A DNA stretch of 64,000 nt from Tetracladium setigerum (GCA_031472005.1 PZJY01000008.1:682001-746000), one strand, 5' to 3'; counted from the stretch's first letter, positions 11,504-22,854 are shown. Program-made: numbers and translations. The notes: generated by a model from the sequence alone, not told the origin.

Positions 11504-11708
11504 TTAGTTGGGGCACGACTAGATACGAATCAACGTTAGCAATCATTCATCTATTTCTCTCCATCCCTTCGAACTTGAAGGGAAAAAATCCCAAAACCCA
11601 AGAGGGGACCGAGGAAGGAGAAGGGAATCAAAAACATACAGCACCACAGCTTCCACAAGTCTTGGTTCCATCACCAGCAGCACCGCATCCTGGGCAAGTT
11701 CCGTGCAT
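11504..11708 (-). CDS. Cys-rich microprotein, 27 residues, two exons
   Basis: Very small spliced gene. Exon 1 is 11708-11640 and exon 2 is 11518-11504. The intron (11639-11519, 121 bp) has a canonical GTATGT donor, a GCTAAC branch site and a CTAG acceptor. The joined peptide begins MHGTCPGCGAAGDG and ends CGSCGASCPN. It has five Cys arranged as CxxC, nine residues, CxxC, then a last Cys near the end, rich in Gly and Ala. Without splicing the frame runs on differently and loses the CPN ending, which supports the intron. Two CxxC knuckles suggest metal binding, either metallothionein-like or a minimal zinc ribbon. That is inference; I cannot name a family with certainty. A long pyrimidine-rich leader precedes it on the minus strand. 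Confidence 0.6.
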
Positions 11709-12973
11709 CTTGATTATCTTTTTTCTTGGTTTTGCTTTTTGGTTGGTAATAAAATATAATGTATCGTCAATTTCAAAGTGAAGTATTCGAGTTTGGTTGT
11801 TAGTCGTGAAATAAGAAAGGAAGAGAGAAAGCCAGCGAGCGAGAGGAGGGGTAAAAATAAGCAACCACACCACCTGCAAATCCGATAAGCCCAAGTCTTG
11901 GAAAAAAGAGGGTGTTCGGAGTGTGGAAGTGTGCGGGGGCAATTAACAACAAAGTAATTTGTTTTGTGATTGGATCACGACGACATGAAGAGTGGGGTTA
12001 CTTTTCATGCGAGGAGATGCGAGGCGGTCGACGTCGTGGCACGCGGGTGGTTGTGGGCACCACGTGCCTGCGATTATTCTTTTTGCTGAGCTGGCGACTC
12101 GTGGAACCATGGTGGATCCGTGGGAGAATGAATGGAAGTGGACGAATGACTAGATGGATGATGAGGGAGATGAGATGAGAAGAGATGTTAGATGCTAGTA
12201 GATACTATTTCCTAAATGCTCCATTCAGCATAGGTAGGTAAATACCGGGGCTGGTCTCCATTTTCATCCCAAGTTGAAGAGTGCATGTCATATGATACTG
12301 TATGTGTGGAGTACATCATAAACCTAAAGTAAGGTATGCTTGGTTGTTTGTGGCTCGCATCACCAAATAAATGGCGGGAGCAGAATATTTCATGTCATTT
12401 GGAGAGATAGGTAGAGGCAAATTCCATAGGAGAGAGAAAGAGTGCGTTAACACCATCATCCATCGCCAGAGATTGTCATCATCAGCGAGGAGAGTAAAAG
12501 AGGAAAGAAAAAAAGACTCATAGCTTCCGAGATAGCTTCCGAGCGACACCGAGGAACGAACCGAAAAAAAAGAAGCAGCGCGACAGAGAAAAAGCAAGCC
12601 AAGCCAGATTGTAGTGTGTGTGTAGACGAAAACAATCAGCCCATCATAACACTCCCCAGAAGATATTCCCCATCCCCCAAGTTAGTTCCCCGTATGATTC
12701 CCATCAACGCCTTTATTTGAAGAAACCCTTGATAGTACTGAAAAAAGAAGAAGGATGTTGTTGATGCTGCTGCTGGGCCAAAGCAGCAGCAGCAGAAGAA
12801 GTATGTCGAACGCCCGTGTCTTTGTCCCTCCTCACAGACACATGTTCTACAGACGGGCTTGCGGAACTCTTTTTGCGATGTTGTTTCGTCGTCGTGGGAA
12901 CTCGAGTGCGTGTCGGTCTAGTCGTTGTTGTTGCACTTGACGATTTGATGAGATCCGTAGGCCCGTCTATTTG
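11709..12973. other. intergenic: long leader of the microprotein gene and 3' flank of SF3B6 gene
   Basis: About 1.26 kb. On the minus strand the sequence upstream of the microprotein is C/T-rich, as in many strong fungal promoters. A CTG/CAG microsatellite lies at about 12761-12800. No additional gene was recognised. Confidence 0.4.
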
Positions 12974-13629
12974 TTATTCGATGCCATACTGCTTCTTCGC
13001 CTGCTCTAAATTCTCGCGGCGGGCTTGGAGATCCTCTTTCGATCGGACCATCTTGTCTGGTTGGTGGTAGAGTACTGGGGGAGCCACGCTGTTAGCTGGA
13101 GTAGTAGAGATGATGAATTTGTAAAGGGCGGATGTATCTGCATACCAACGAGGTAACGATTCTGGAAGTTGAACCCGTTCAACTTATCGCATGCTTGCTT
13201 TGCGTCGACTACGTCCTCGTAGACAACGAATGCCGTGCCCTTGGTGGCGTTCGCAATGCCCTGGCGGATTTGACTGTTCTCTTCATCAGTATCAAACTCT
13301 GTTTGAAAAATATGAGACATACCGGATTGGACCAAATTTGCCAAAGAGATCGAACAGTTCCTCTGGTGTGACGTTGTAGCTGCTTCCCGTCAGTCGGAGT
13401 CCACGTTTCCTCAAGTCCTATCTGCCATCTGCCATCTGCCAAACTTCCCCCGTATCCTCTCTCGAATGTATGATGATTGGTTTGTACGAACCTTAGATTC
13501 TTTACGAACAAAGCACTGTGGCACACATAAAACGTTAGCTATGGATTGCCCGGCTAATCGACCCTCCGCGCCCAGAAGGCGCAAGACTTACCGATTGACC
13601 TCGGGTGCAAGTTTACCGCCTCGACTCAT
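12974..13629 (-). CDS. SF3B6 / p14, branch-site RRM protein of the U2 snRNP
   Basis: Splicing factor SF3b subunit 6 (p14, SF3b14), the RRM protein that sits near the branch-point adenosine within SF3b and contacts SF3B1. Five exons: 13629-13592, 13515-13492, 13379-13323, 13273-13146 and 13074-12974, giving 115 residues, close to animal p14 (about 125). Every junction restores the conserved reading: MSRGGKLAPEVNR, then ALFVKNLSYNVTPEELFD (RNP2 region), then IRQGIANATKGTAFVVYEDV (RNP1 region), then KLNGFNFQNRYLVV and LYHQPDKM. Introns are 49-112 bp with GT-AG ends. The family match across all exon joins makes this one of the surest calls in the window. It is a housekeeping nuclear gene, unrelated in function to its neighbours. 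Confidence 0.95.
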
Positions 13630-14278
13630 AGCTTGGCTACGATTTCTGCTGGATGATGATGTTGGTGTTTGGGTCGGATGGGGTCGCGTGTGTTGGAGGA
13701 TTGGAGGGGCGGGCTGATTAAGTCAGTGGTCTCTGAGACTCAAGAGGCTGATGATGGGATACCTGTCGCACTTTTAAGCTTTTTGCGCTAACGGTTATTT
13801 CTCGGTTGATCTCGCCGGATCGGCCTTGGCGGTTGCCTTGGCGTTCCGTTCCCTGGGAACGTAACTACCTGAGTACAGGTACAAACTCACTTTTACAATT
13901 GAATCCACAGTTAATAATTGTCAAAGTGCCTCAGTGAATCGTTTGTTCTAGTCTTTTATTTCGTACCTATTCTAGGCGGAAAAACAATGAAGAATATTAC
14001 CCAGGCAGGTAAGATTGGGAAGTGCTACCCACTCGCTGCCATCTTCATTTTTATTTTCCATGCTGTTTTTCATATATAAAGTTATGTTCTGAGAGAATAG
14101 CAAATTTGAACGTTCTATCTAACCGAATAAATATGCATTACTTGCGAACAGGCTGATCACAGCCAATTCAAAACCGCCCATCTCATTCCAGCCCGAGTAG
14201 GTATGCCTCTAAGAAACGTCCAAATAAAAATACATGAAAACAAAACCACACTTAAATATCCTACAAGCGACTTCAGTC
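13630..14278. other. intergenic, no gene seen
   Basis: About 650 bp upstream of the SF3B6 gene on its strand and downstream of the decayed ATPase. It should hold the SF3B6 promoter. No repeat or RNA gene was recognised. Confidence 0.4.
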
Positions 14279-15899
14279 TCAATCAGCCATCTGACTCTTT
14301 CCCCCATCATCCGTGATTCTCGCTCTAATCCTAATCCTCAGGTAATCCATTCCCAACCTCTTCGTCTGCTCTGCCTCACTCCCACTATTACCCTTTACCT
14401 CACTGTCATCGCTGTCGTCATTGTCAGCGATATCACCACTCTCCTCAAAATCACCACTATCATTGATATCCACCATTGCACTCGGCGCAAATAACAACGC
14501 CTCACCAACCCGTAACGTGACAATCTTATTCAGCACATTCTTCAGATTCGATCCCTCATCTTAACCAACAACATCGAGAGCTGCGAGGTGAGCTTTGAGG
14601 TAGTGGAGCCAACTGGGTGATTTGAAGCGGTGCACAATAGTTGCAGAGCAGAGATCGAGCAGTTTAGGGGATATTGTGGGCTCTTGGGTGGAGATGAATA
14701 CGCGGGTGTCTTGGTGGCGTTGGAGACGAATGGCGGAAAGAAGAGAGTCTGTTACATTCGTTGCCGCAGTCGCGGAGTCCATGTACTTTTGTTACTGTCG
14801 GTGTGTATCAAGGCGTAGAGTGGGAAGATTTTACTTTGTGAGCTTCACCTAAACCGATGGACCGCCCAATGTTTTCCTTCCGACCCATGAAGATTCCCAA
14901 GCAGATGTTAAATAAAGCGCATACAGCCTCGGATGTCAAGCAGGGACACGAAAGATCAACTATAGTGATCATTCCAGCCTGTGTAAGAACATAAATCAGT
15001 GGTTAGTAGGAGCAACAAATAAATGAAGGACATCATACCTGAAGCGTCCAATCGTTCCCCTTCACTGTAGCCGCTCTTCTCGTATTCCCACCATGCATTT
15101 GAAGCTGGGATATTTGACTGGCGTCCATGAAGCTCTCCAACGTATCCAAACGCTGCTGGAGTGGTGCCAGCTAAGCAGGAGTCATCTTTTCAAAGGCTCG
15201 ACTTCTACGCTTAGTCCAGCATACGTCCGCTGCAAGAGTGTGAGAATGTAACACAAGTTCTACACTGAATTTGAGGCTTACCTTGATTGTCTCAATGTTC
15301 GTTGGCGAGCAAAGGATCTTGACTCTGATCTTCTTTTCTGAAGCCAAATAAGCAGCCTCGCACGGAGTTCCCTCGGTGTCTGAAGTGAACGTGTCATAAT
15401 GGAAGACAAGTCCAGCGAGAGGATGTCGAAGTGTATTTGCAATGGATTTTAGAAGGCAATTTTCCAGAAGACACGATAGCGTGTGACTCTTTCCAGACCC
15501 TTGTGACCCACAAATGAATACACTAAATGGTGCTACGATGTTATAGTACAATGGAAGATCCAACTTGGTCGACTTTGGGTCACGATCCAATTTATCAAGA
15601 ATGGAAACCTTGCCGCCGATCAATCCGTACTGGCTAAATGCGTTTGGATTTTGCTCAAGAACACTATGGGTGAAAATGGACGTTCCTGTAAATTGCTGGG
15701 TGTTTTGATGAGTGTATGCAGTCTGCAGGAGGCCAAGGTGTGATATTTTAATCTAGTCTCTTTTGATGGCCATTTTCGCCGCATCCTCGACTGCTTTATC
15801 GTCCTCCGTCATCTGGCGTAAGTTTATTGATAGAGAAGATTGGCCGGAATTTTCATCGCTGCTATCAGAAGTGCTGTTTGACTCACTTTCTCGCGTCAT
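14279..15899 (-). pseudogene. decayed P-loop ATPase of a fungal family
   Basis: Relic of a fungal P-loop NTPase. Readable pieces on the minus strand: a possible start at 15899; TGTSIFTHSVLEQNP; the Walker A segment GSQGSGKSHTLS; SPTNIETIK; a TLESFMD segment; MITIVDLSCP (Walker B-like strand); GEAHK (DEAHK-like, with the Asp replaced by Gly); RVFISTQEPTISPKLLDLCS; and NKIVTLRVGEALLFAPSA. The order is what I expect for the family. Damage: in-frame TAG at 15755-15753 (which could instead be a splice acceptor), TAG at 15173-15171, TAA at 14563-14561, a frame change after VEVEPLKR, and an apparent loss of the stretch before TLESFMD. Several introns still look intact (for example after NIETIK and before the MITIV exon), so this was a normal spliced gene. 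The stops fit C-to-T changes in Gln codons. Confidence 0.7.
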
Positions 15900-18800
15900 T
15901 TTGGAGTGGTTTTGTCTTGGGAGAGGGGTCGCTGGTGAGAGTCAAGAATTGGAATTGAATTCTGATCGTATTGACCAGAGTGGTAGAGTGGTGGCTGTCT
16001 TGTCAGGGTTTATGGCAGAACTTTTGGCCAATTGGCCGAAGACATTAGGTGGCTTGCTTTGTGGTGACTTTGGAAGAGATTCCAAATTGGCAGCGGTCAA
16101 TCTTGAAGGTGCAAAACGATTTTGGTGAGGCTGTTCGGCTCTGGATGTGGGAAAGTGTGGGGAAGGAGCGCCATTTGTACTGGTAGCTCCATTGTCTCCT
16201 CTGTTCTTTCGTTTGCTTTTTTAATGATGTTCGCAGGATTTTCTTGATGATTCCAGCATAGTCACGTTTAAGGTCGTGTATGCTCCACAATTGTGCATAA
16301 AAAGTCTCTGAATCGATCATACAAAGTGATTCAAAGAGCAAACACCGATAGGAACTGATACAAAGAATTGAAAATATGAAAGAAAGATGCGTGGCACTGC
16401 TGAAATTGACGTCGCGGTGTCTGCTGGATGAGACAGAGAGAGCGGGCTTATGATGTTCACGCGTCGAGATGAGATTGAAAGGGAATTGACGCCAAGAGCG
16501 TCGTGTTCTGGGCCAATCAGCTTCCTTCGCTTCGCATATTTTGAAGGTTCACATCCACGAGATGACCAAGACAACATAGAATCCTTTCAGATAAAGGCCC
16601 AGGAGATGACAATGGTGTTCTACCTTCTTGAGAAGAGTCACCTAAACACTAAAGCGCTTTGAGGAAGTCAGCCTTTGAGCAAACGCCAAAAGGTGAGATG
16701 TGGCTTGAGGCAGGAAAAGCCACTCGTTTCAGGGGGACAAGCTCCAAATCTCCTAAGCGAAACACAACAAAGTCTATCGTGACGACGACTCTTCCCATAC
16801 ACTTTGCTTGCTCTGGTCGTACCATATCATATGCCACAACACAGGCCCTCATGGCATCAGTGAAATACCTTTCAACCTAAGCAACAGCAGCAGCAACAGC
16901 AGCAGCTGCGTGTGCGTGCCGTCTTTGACCAAGAACAAAACAAGATGCGATGGTAGTCGCGAAGAGGAAGAAGCAGCCAGAAGAGATCAGGCTTTGTGAT
17001 TCCAAGGCTTGCTGAGAGGAACACATTTTGAGTGGAATTGAACAACCAATCTGGAGAAACCAAAGCCTTAGATGGAGGCAGGCTGAGCTGGCCTAGGTGG
17101 TTTAGAGACTCGAAGCAATCGACATGAGAACAGCGTCCTCTTTGTAGAACGGGAAGGCGGTCAATAAATGGCAACCATGCTCGAGCTTCTCGAGCCTTAA
17201 ACTTCAAAGCTTTGACTGTCCAGTCGCTGGAAGACCCAGTGGTAGCCAGCTCTAGAACTTGGGTTTGCCTGTTAGAAGACAGTTCTCTGTCAGCAATTCG
17301 TGCTTCTTCGCATCTTCTGATTCTTACCAAAGAGGCTGAATGTGTAGAGGCAAGTTGTGGTGCCGTGTCGCGTCTGTCAAGCCCTTGCAATCAAAATTCG
17401 GCTCATTCCAACATTTTTGTATTTTTCTTTTTACCCGCCTCGTATTAATTTGCGTTCACCACCCACGGGTTCTTCTCAGACATCCTCTGGAGCTCTTCCG
17501 GTTTTCTTAGTGATGGTGCTCTTCGGTTTTCTGCCGTCGATTCTTTTCCTGTTCTCGTCAGATCTTGTAGATTGAAGGTTTCGCAGTGGGTTTAGGAATG
17601 CTCAGCATTTCCAAAACGTTAGACACTCCATTTCTCTCGTACTCTCTGACTTTCTATGTTCCCTTTTCCCCTTCTCTCTGTCGCCTCTGTCTCTCGTCTT
17701 CTCTACTTCTGCCCCCGTCTTTGCTGCCTCTGCCTCTCGTCATCAAGACATCGCTCTGATGAAACGGCTTTGCATATGGTATCGCAACCGCGCCAGGACG
17801 TTGTAATCTTCCTATTCGCTTCAATAAACACCTTCGTGTTCAAGCGACTCGTTCTGGTATGATTCCAACGGTGTGGTTTGCGCCTGGCTGTCAATCCATC
17901 ATCCTCCACCGGGCTGGTTCTTCGCGACTGCTCGCTGTGACCTGGTGCGCATTAGTATTATCTTCTGCCAACTTCATTGCTCAAACTTAGCTCTGCTGTG
18001 CGAGGCTGATACAAGTCTTACACTAGTGTTCGCAAAGTCGTTCGGTTCTCAACCAGCCCTCGAATCTGTCAGCGCTGTTCACACACTCTTCTCATCGCGA
18101 CCTGTGGGCACAGATTAGTGGGTAGGCTATTTGTTGAGGAGCCAGCACCATTGTGGTAGTATATCGTAAAGGTTTCTCGTGCTGGTTGTTGTATGCGCTT
18201 TGTGTTGTTGAGCTGCTACGGTACAGTGTCAATGACGGCCTGTCTGGATGCGACCGTACGCTGTTGCCCGCCCGACACCATTTGCGCCTGCCCTACTATA
18301 CCGGATTACAACACTCACTGGGGAACTAACTGGGATGGAAATCTGATTCTTGATGCATTTCTATAATACAGAATTCTCGATATCCAAATCCATCCGTCAA
18401 GCTCCCTCAATATCTCAATCCCATTACAGGCCTTCCACAGAAAGCGCTGTCCTCTACACCCGTCGCTCTTCCCCCAGGCCAGTACCCGTTAACATAACAG
18501 TCTCAAAGATACAATCACAAGCCAAAACTCATTCCAATCTTCTGTCAAGGATAGCTGCTCTGCTCACTGGCCATCCCAGTCCTTCACTCGCTCTCTCACA
18601 CATGTTATCTTTGTGGCTATTCCACATCGATTCTACATGTGATCGAGACAAGCTGATCTGTCCATTTCTAGCAGCATGAATCCCGTCCTCTAGCATGTGC
18701 AACTCTCGATGAGGCAAGATCTCGAAGACCTCCAACATGTGCTACTTCTGCACGAGGGGGTACCTTGCCATCTATCTGGATTTGGAGGTGTCTTCAGACG

Positions 18801-19136
18801 GATTGGGCGAGCTATCTCCCAATCTGGCCGCTGTGATCTGTGTTCCTCTGGATTTGAAAAACTTAGATATCGCACTAGTCGATTTGTAGGATTTCTGCTG
18901 TTCGGATATGGTCGTTGCCGTCAGGGTGGACAGTGCTGGTGTGGTTGATCTAAGCTAGTGGCTAGTGCATTTTTCGTCTATATAAGCCGGTCGCTCCCCC
19001 CAGATTTTGCTCTTTCTTTTTCTCTTTTTTTCCTTCGTGCATACCCTACATGCTCACATTGCCCTGAAGCTTTACAAGCCTTTCACTGCAAACACCCAAT
19101 TTCTCTTGCTGATCTGCATCTCACCTGCTTTTCACA
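15900..19136. other. 3.2-kb gene-poor stretch
   Basis: No gene that I can support on either strand. Several ORFs of 70-172 codons occur, but their translations are low-complexity or lack any domain. The longest (minus, 16872-17390) owes its length to a CAG/CAA microsatellite at about 16879-16906 that reads as poly-Cys. The part from about 17600 to 18950 is pyrimidine-rich on the plus strand. The last 160 bp is the core promoter and leader of the gene starting at 19137. Confidence 0.45.
18979..18986 (+). promoter_or_regulatory. TATA box of the gene at 19137
   Basis: TATATAAG lies 151 bp upstream of the ATG, followed by a C/T-rich run (about 19010-19035) of the type that marks transcription starts of highly expressed fungal genes. 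The leader between them is short and has no intron signal that I see. Confidence 0.6.
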
Positions 19137-20117
19137 ATGCCTTCCATGTCTACACTTCGCCGTGTGGTCCACATCTCGGCTGCTCCTCGCAGTCTTGGGT
19201 ATCAAGTCCCTTCCATGACCACTGTTAACACCGCGAAGGCACTCGCTTCCGGTCCTGCTGACGTTTACCAGTCCCCAAAGCAACGAGTCGTGCGCTACTT
19301 GCTCGGTTGCTTTAATAACAGTCCACTGACTCCAGGTTCCCTTTCGCCAATGACCCCTCCCCGATCGGTCCCTGCAAAGCTAAGTCTATTCATTGCTACT
19401 CCCTCTTCTTGCGCTGGTTCTTTGTTTTCATGCTCCCCGTTCAGACTTACTGCTGCACAGTCTCTCGTTCTCAGAACACCATCTCCTGCTTCCAGGACAT
19501 CATCTGCCACTTCTGGCACTGGCTTCAGTTCCATCGATCCATGGGCTGCTATGGATCGTCTTCAAGACCAATACCGCGAAGTTGCTTGCGCGGAGGCACT
19601 TTCCCCACTCTACTCTTCCACTGAGTGCACTCAGGAGTCTGATGACTCCATCACTGTCTTTACCAACACCTCTGAGTCCCAAAGTTGGAACTCCGAGAAT
19701 GCCTCTCACTCTTCAGATTTGTTCCCTGTTCTTTCCCCCTGCATCCGTTTGGATGTTTCACCTGCTGCTTCTTCCATTGCTTCTGTCTGCGTTCCTGTTA
19801 CCCCACCACCTTCACTTGCTTCTTCCATTGCTTCTGATGTTTGGGTTCCTGTTACTCCACCTTCTTTCGTTGAAAGCTCTGCTTCAGTTTCTTACATAGA
19901 CTCTCCGTCCTTCGCACCATCTGAGGAGGTTCAATACCGATGTGTTCCAGTTGTTCACACTGTCCCTGTCACTACTTGCGTTCCAGTCACTCCAGTCAAG
20001 ACCGTTCCAGGTGCTTGGGTTGAGGATGACATCACTTGGTCTGACATTGTCACTCCAACCACTGTCGTTGCTGCTGCTGTCGCTGTTGCTGCTTTCGCTG
20101 CATCCTTCTTCTGGTAA
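19137..20117 (+). CDS. orphan Ser/Thr/Pro-rich tail-anchored protein with VPVTP repeats
   Basis: Single-exon protein of 326 residues that I do not recognise. The N-terminal 60 residues are mildly basic, the middle is Ser/Pro/Thr-rich, and residues from about 215 carry repeated VPVTP units (CVPVTPPPS, WVPVTPPSF, VPVTTCVPVTPVK). The last 20 residues (about 305-326) form a hydrophobic Ala/Val stretch ending in FFW, as in tail-anchored or C-terminal-anchor proteins. There is no N-terminal signal peptide. Codon use favours C-ending codons and the promoter has a TATA box and C/T-rich start region, so strong expression is plausible. A 175-bp tandem repeat follows the stop. The function is unknown; the repeat and tail suggest a protein displayed on an organelle membrane, but that is speculation. 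Confidence 0.65.
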   Translation: MPSMSTLRRVVHISAAPRSLGYQVPSMTTVNTAKALASGPADVYQSPKQRVVRYLLGCFNNSPLTPGSLSPMTPPRSVPAKLSLFIATPSSCAGSLFSCSPFRLTAAQSLVLRTPSPASRTSSATSGTGFSSIDPWAAMDRLQDQYREVACAEALSPLYSSTECTQESDDSITVFTNTSESQSWNSENASHSSDLFPVLSPCIRLDVSPAASSIASVCVPVTPPPSLASSIASDVWVPVTPPSFVESSASVSYIDSPSFAPSEEVQYRCVPVVHTVPVTTCVPVTPVKTVPGAWVEDDITWSDIVTPTTVVAAAVAVAAFAASFFW

Positions 20118-21594
20118 GTTTACTTTCTTTTTGTCATGGGATAATACTTGGGTCTGCTTTTTTTTCTTTTGTCTGGAGTTTGGCGTTCGGCGTTCGGAGT
20201 TTTGATTTTGAGTCTGCTTTTGGGTCTGCTGGGTCTGCTTTGGCGTTTGGCGTTCGGAGTTTTTTGTTTTGCCTTGAAGACTTCAGTGGACTCTTCATGG
20301 CTTAGGTCTGCTTTTCATCTCATCTCTAAGATCTCCGTGAGGTCTCGAGTTTAGTGTCTCTGTGAGACTCTGAGATACCTTTGCTTTCGGGACTGCTTTC
20401 GGGGCGTTTGGCGTTCGGAGTTTGGCGTTACGGAGTTCTTGATTTGCCTCGAAGACTTCAGTGGGGTCTTCGGGGTTTGGGTCTGATTTTTCATCTCATC
20501 TTTAAGATCTCCATGAGGTCTTGAGTTTAGTGTCTCAGCGAGATACTGAGGTACCTTTGCTTTTGGGTCTGCTTTTGGGTCTGCTTTTGGGTCTGCTTTA
20601 CTTTGGGTGTATAATTAGGTCTGCTTGGGTTTGGCGTTCTGGCGTACTGGCGTTCAGCATTTTGATTTTCGAGTTCTCCGAGTCTTTGAGTCTTCAATGA
20701 GGATTTGAAGTTCTTGGGGTCTCTGGGTCTTCTTTGGAGACTAACAGTCTTTGGATCTTCAGTGGAGATCTTTGGGCTTTTGATTTTTGGGTCTACTTTT
20801 AGGTCTCCTTTGGGGCCTTGAGGCTTTGGGGCTTTTGACTTTTTGGGGTCTTTGACCTTTGGGGCTTTGCGGGCTTTTGGGGGCTTTGGTGTTTACACCC
20901 ACAATTTTTTGTTTACCATCAACACGAGTCTAACACTACCTCTCGTTGTTGAACCAATTTTTTTCATTGCAAATCTCTGTCTTGTACAGGGGTGTGAAGA
21001 AGAAAAGTGGCGTGGAGGTGAAGGTGTAACTTGGTTTGTGCTGTGTTGATGGTGAATGTTGTACTGTCTCATTTTATTATCCACTTCGTTTGATTCCATT
21101 CTCCTCACAGAGCGTTACGCTTCCTGTTTTATTGTGCTTGGTATCTTTTAGTCTCGACTGGGAAGTGAATGAAAGTAGATGAAGGTCATGTACAAAGTTG
21201 GAATACCTTGAAGAGATGATTGTATCCCATGTTAAGTTCAGTAGGTGATTTTTGGTATTGGAAGAGGGTGTACACAGCTAGTCGGAGTAGGTACTAAACA
21301 GAAAGTGGAAGTTGAAGATTGGCAAAAGGGAGAGTGCAGAGGGCCTGTAACTTCCCGAGCGGGGAAGTTGTCAGCTTTGGTAATTTTTCTATCATCTAGA
21401 AGGTAGGGAATTATCAGTTTTTGACTATGGATTTTTGAGAAAGATTCGAAATTCACTATTGAGACTTGAACAAAACGAATGCAAGATCAACGATTAATCA
21501 AGTATAAAGAAAGCAAGACCAACGACCAGTTAAGCTCTATCCAACACTTCAACCTTACAGCTTAACGAGCGCATTCGCTATCTCAAGTACCAAA
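20118..21594. other. intergenic with repeated G/T-rich sequence
   Basis: About 1.5 kb. The first 770 bp is strongly G/T-biased on the plus strand and full of short repeats such as GGGTCTGCTTTT and TTTGGCGTTCGGAGTT. The remainder is ordinary intergenic sequence leading to the gene at 21595. No ORF here looks real. Confidence 0.6.
20276..20625. repeat. 175-bp imperfect tandem duplication
   Basis: A block beginning GAAGACTTCAGTGG at 20276 recurs at 20451. The two copies, 20276-20450 and 20451-20625, run in parallel through shared landmarks (TTTTCATCTCATCT, AAGATCTCC, GAGTTTAGTGTCTC, TACCTTTGCTTT) with scattered substitutions. A more degraded third copy appears to continue to about 20800. The repeat lies just after the orphan gene at 19137 and may be its long 3' untranslated region. 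Confidence 0.75.
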
Positions 21595-22854
21595 ATGCCA
21601 CCGACTCGTCTATTTGACTTCGGGCGTAGAAATTCGACCGGGAATAGAATAACAAAGGCCAGAGACACTCAACCCAAGAAGAAATACGAGCCTAAAGCTC
21701 AACACCAACCAAAATCACCTCGGAAATCCAAGCCTCGGAAGGGAAAAATACATTTACCAAAAAAATCCGAGCCGGTTCTAAAGATTAACACGCCGTCTTT
21801 GCCATCGCAAGTCGCGGTGCCACAAACTGCAGCGATCATTCCAGTCGCAGTCGTACAGCCTTCAAGATCAACTCGCAGACTTCCATCATCAGCATCACAG
21901 CCCCGTGCAAAGCTAGCTAGCACTACAGGCTCAACTTCTGCCTTCCCTCCTCCTCCTCCTCCTCCTCTAACCTCACTCATCATCTTCAACTCCCTCACCC
22001 GCCTCGTTCAGGCCTACGAAGCTCAATACCTCCTCCATCCCACCGACACATTATCCATCGAACATCATCTCGAGATCACAGATCATTGGAATGAACTTAT
22101 CGAAGATAGATTCAGGAGGCTTTACGAGGTTGAATTTAAGTGTGGGGTTTGTGCAGAGGTGTTTTGTGGCGTCTGGGAGAATAGGAGGGAGAGTGAGACG
22201 GCTGGGAAAGATGGGAGAGGTGAGAAGTACACGAGGAGTGGGGGAGATATGAGAGGTGAGATTGAAGTTGTAGTTGAAGATCCAAAGGGGTGTTGAGGAT
22301 GTCAGAATGGAAATGGAGCAGAAGGATATCTTGGATATTTCCGGACATGATGTCAATTTATGGGAGGGGAGATTGGAAGGATTAGTGCAGCGGTGGGTGG
22401 ATGAAGGCGCGAGGATATGGGGTGGTGGTTGTGCGATGAAGATACTAGGAAAACCAGGGACATTGGTTGATGGGCAGTTGATCCTTGAAGAGAGCGAGGA
22501 GAGGGTGCGGGTTGCGTGGATGAAGAGGTTATGGGTAATGACATGTGGATGGAACATGATCCATTTTCAGTTGGACGGGTTGTTGAATTGCAGGGAGCAG
22601 AAGATGGGGATGTTGAAATGAGAGGAGAGACACATTTTGTGGGTCTGGAATGGAGCGAGGAGGTTTTTGATAATGTGGGGTCCGATGATGCGGTGTTGCT
22701 GGAAGGTGGTGTGAAAATGATGGTTGACGTTGAGGATGAGAGTAAGGATAAGGATGAAAGCGACGAGGAAGATGGAGGAGAGGGAGTTGCAGCAAGACTT
22801 CTGCGGGATTTGGGGATGGAGCATTATGAGTATAAAGGAAAAGAGATTAGATAG
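21595..22854 (+). CDS. unrecognised acidic-tailed protein, exon structure unresolved
   Basis: A probable gene read in three blocks. Block 1 (from ATG 21595) is Lys/Pro-rich, has a run of eight prolines, then a helical stretch (LVQAYEAQYLL, HWNELIEDRFRRLYEVEFKC). Block 2 lies in another frame (about 22274-22500, KDILDISGHDVNLWEG...). Block 3 is back in the first frame (about 22516-22854) and ends in an acidic run followed by RLLRDLGMEHYEYKGKEIR. The shifts could be short introns (a GTGAGA donor near 22215 is a candidate) or indels; I could not settle either. The low-complexity start and acidic end suggest a nuclear protein, but no domain is recognised. The antisense ORF at 22051-22557 is a shadow. 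Confidence 0.4.

Noticed and set aside
14561..15899. Reading the ATPase as an intact gene with unusual introns
   Set aside because: At least two stops (15173-15171 and 14563-14561) lie inside conserved blocks with no usable splice sites around them, and the frame changes after VEVEPLKR.
16872..17390. 172-codon minus-strand ORF ending in poly-Cys
   Set aside because: The ending is a CAG/CAA microsatellite read in a Cys frame and the rest has no domain or conserved look.
20130..20890. Telomere-like or CRISPR-like array
   Set aside because: The repeats are degenerate, of mixed lengths and without uniform spacers or a telomeric unit; a 175-bp tandem duplication explains most of the pattern.
22051..22557. 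168-codon minus-strand ORF
   Set aside because: Lies antisense to the acidic-tailed gene; the translation is His/Pro/Ser-rich low complexity expected from the complement of Glu/Gly codons.
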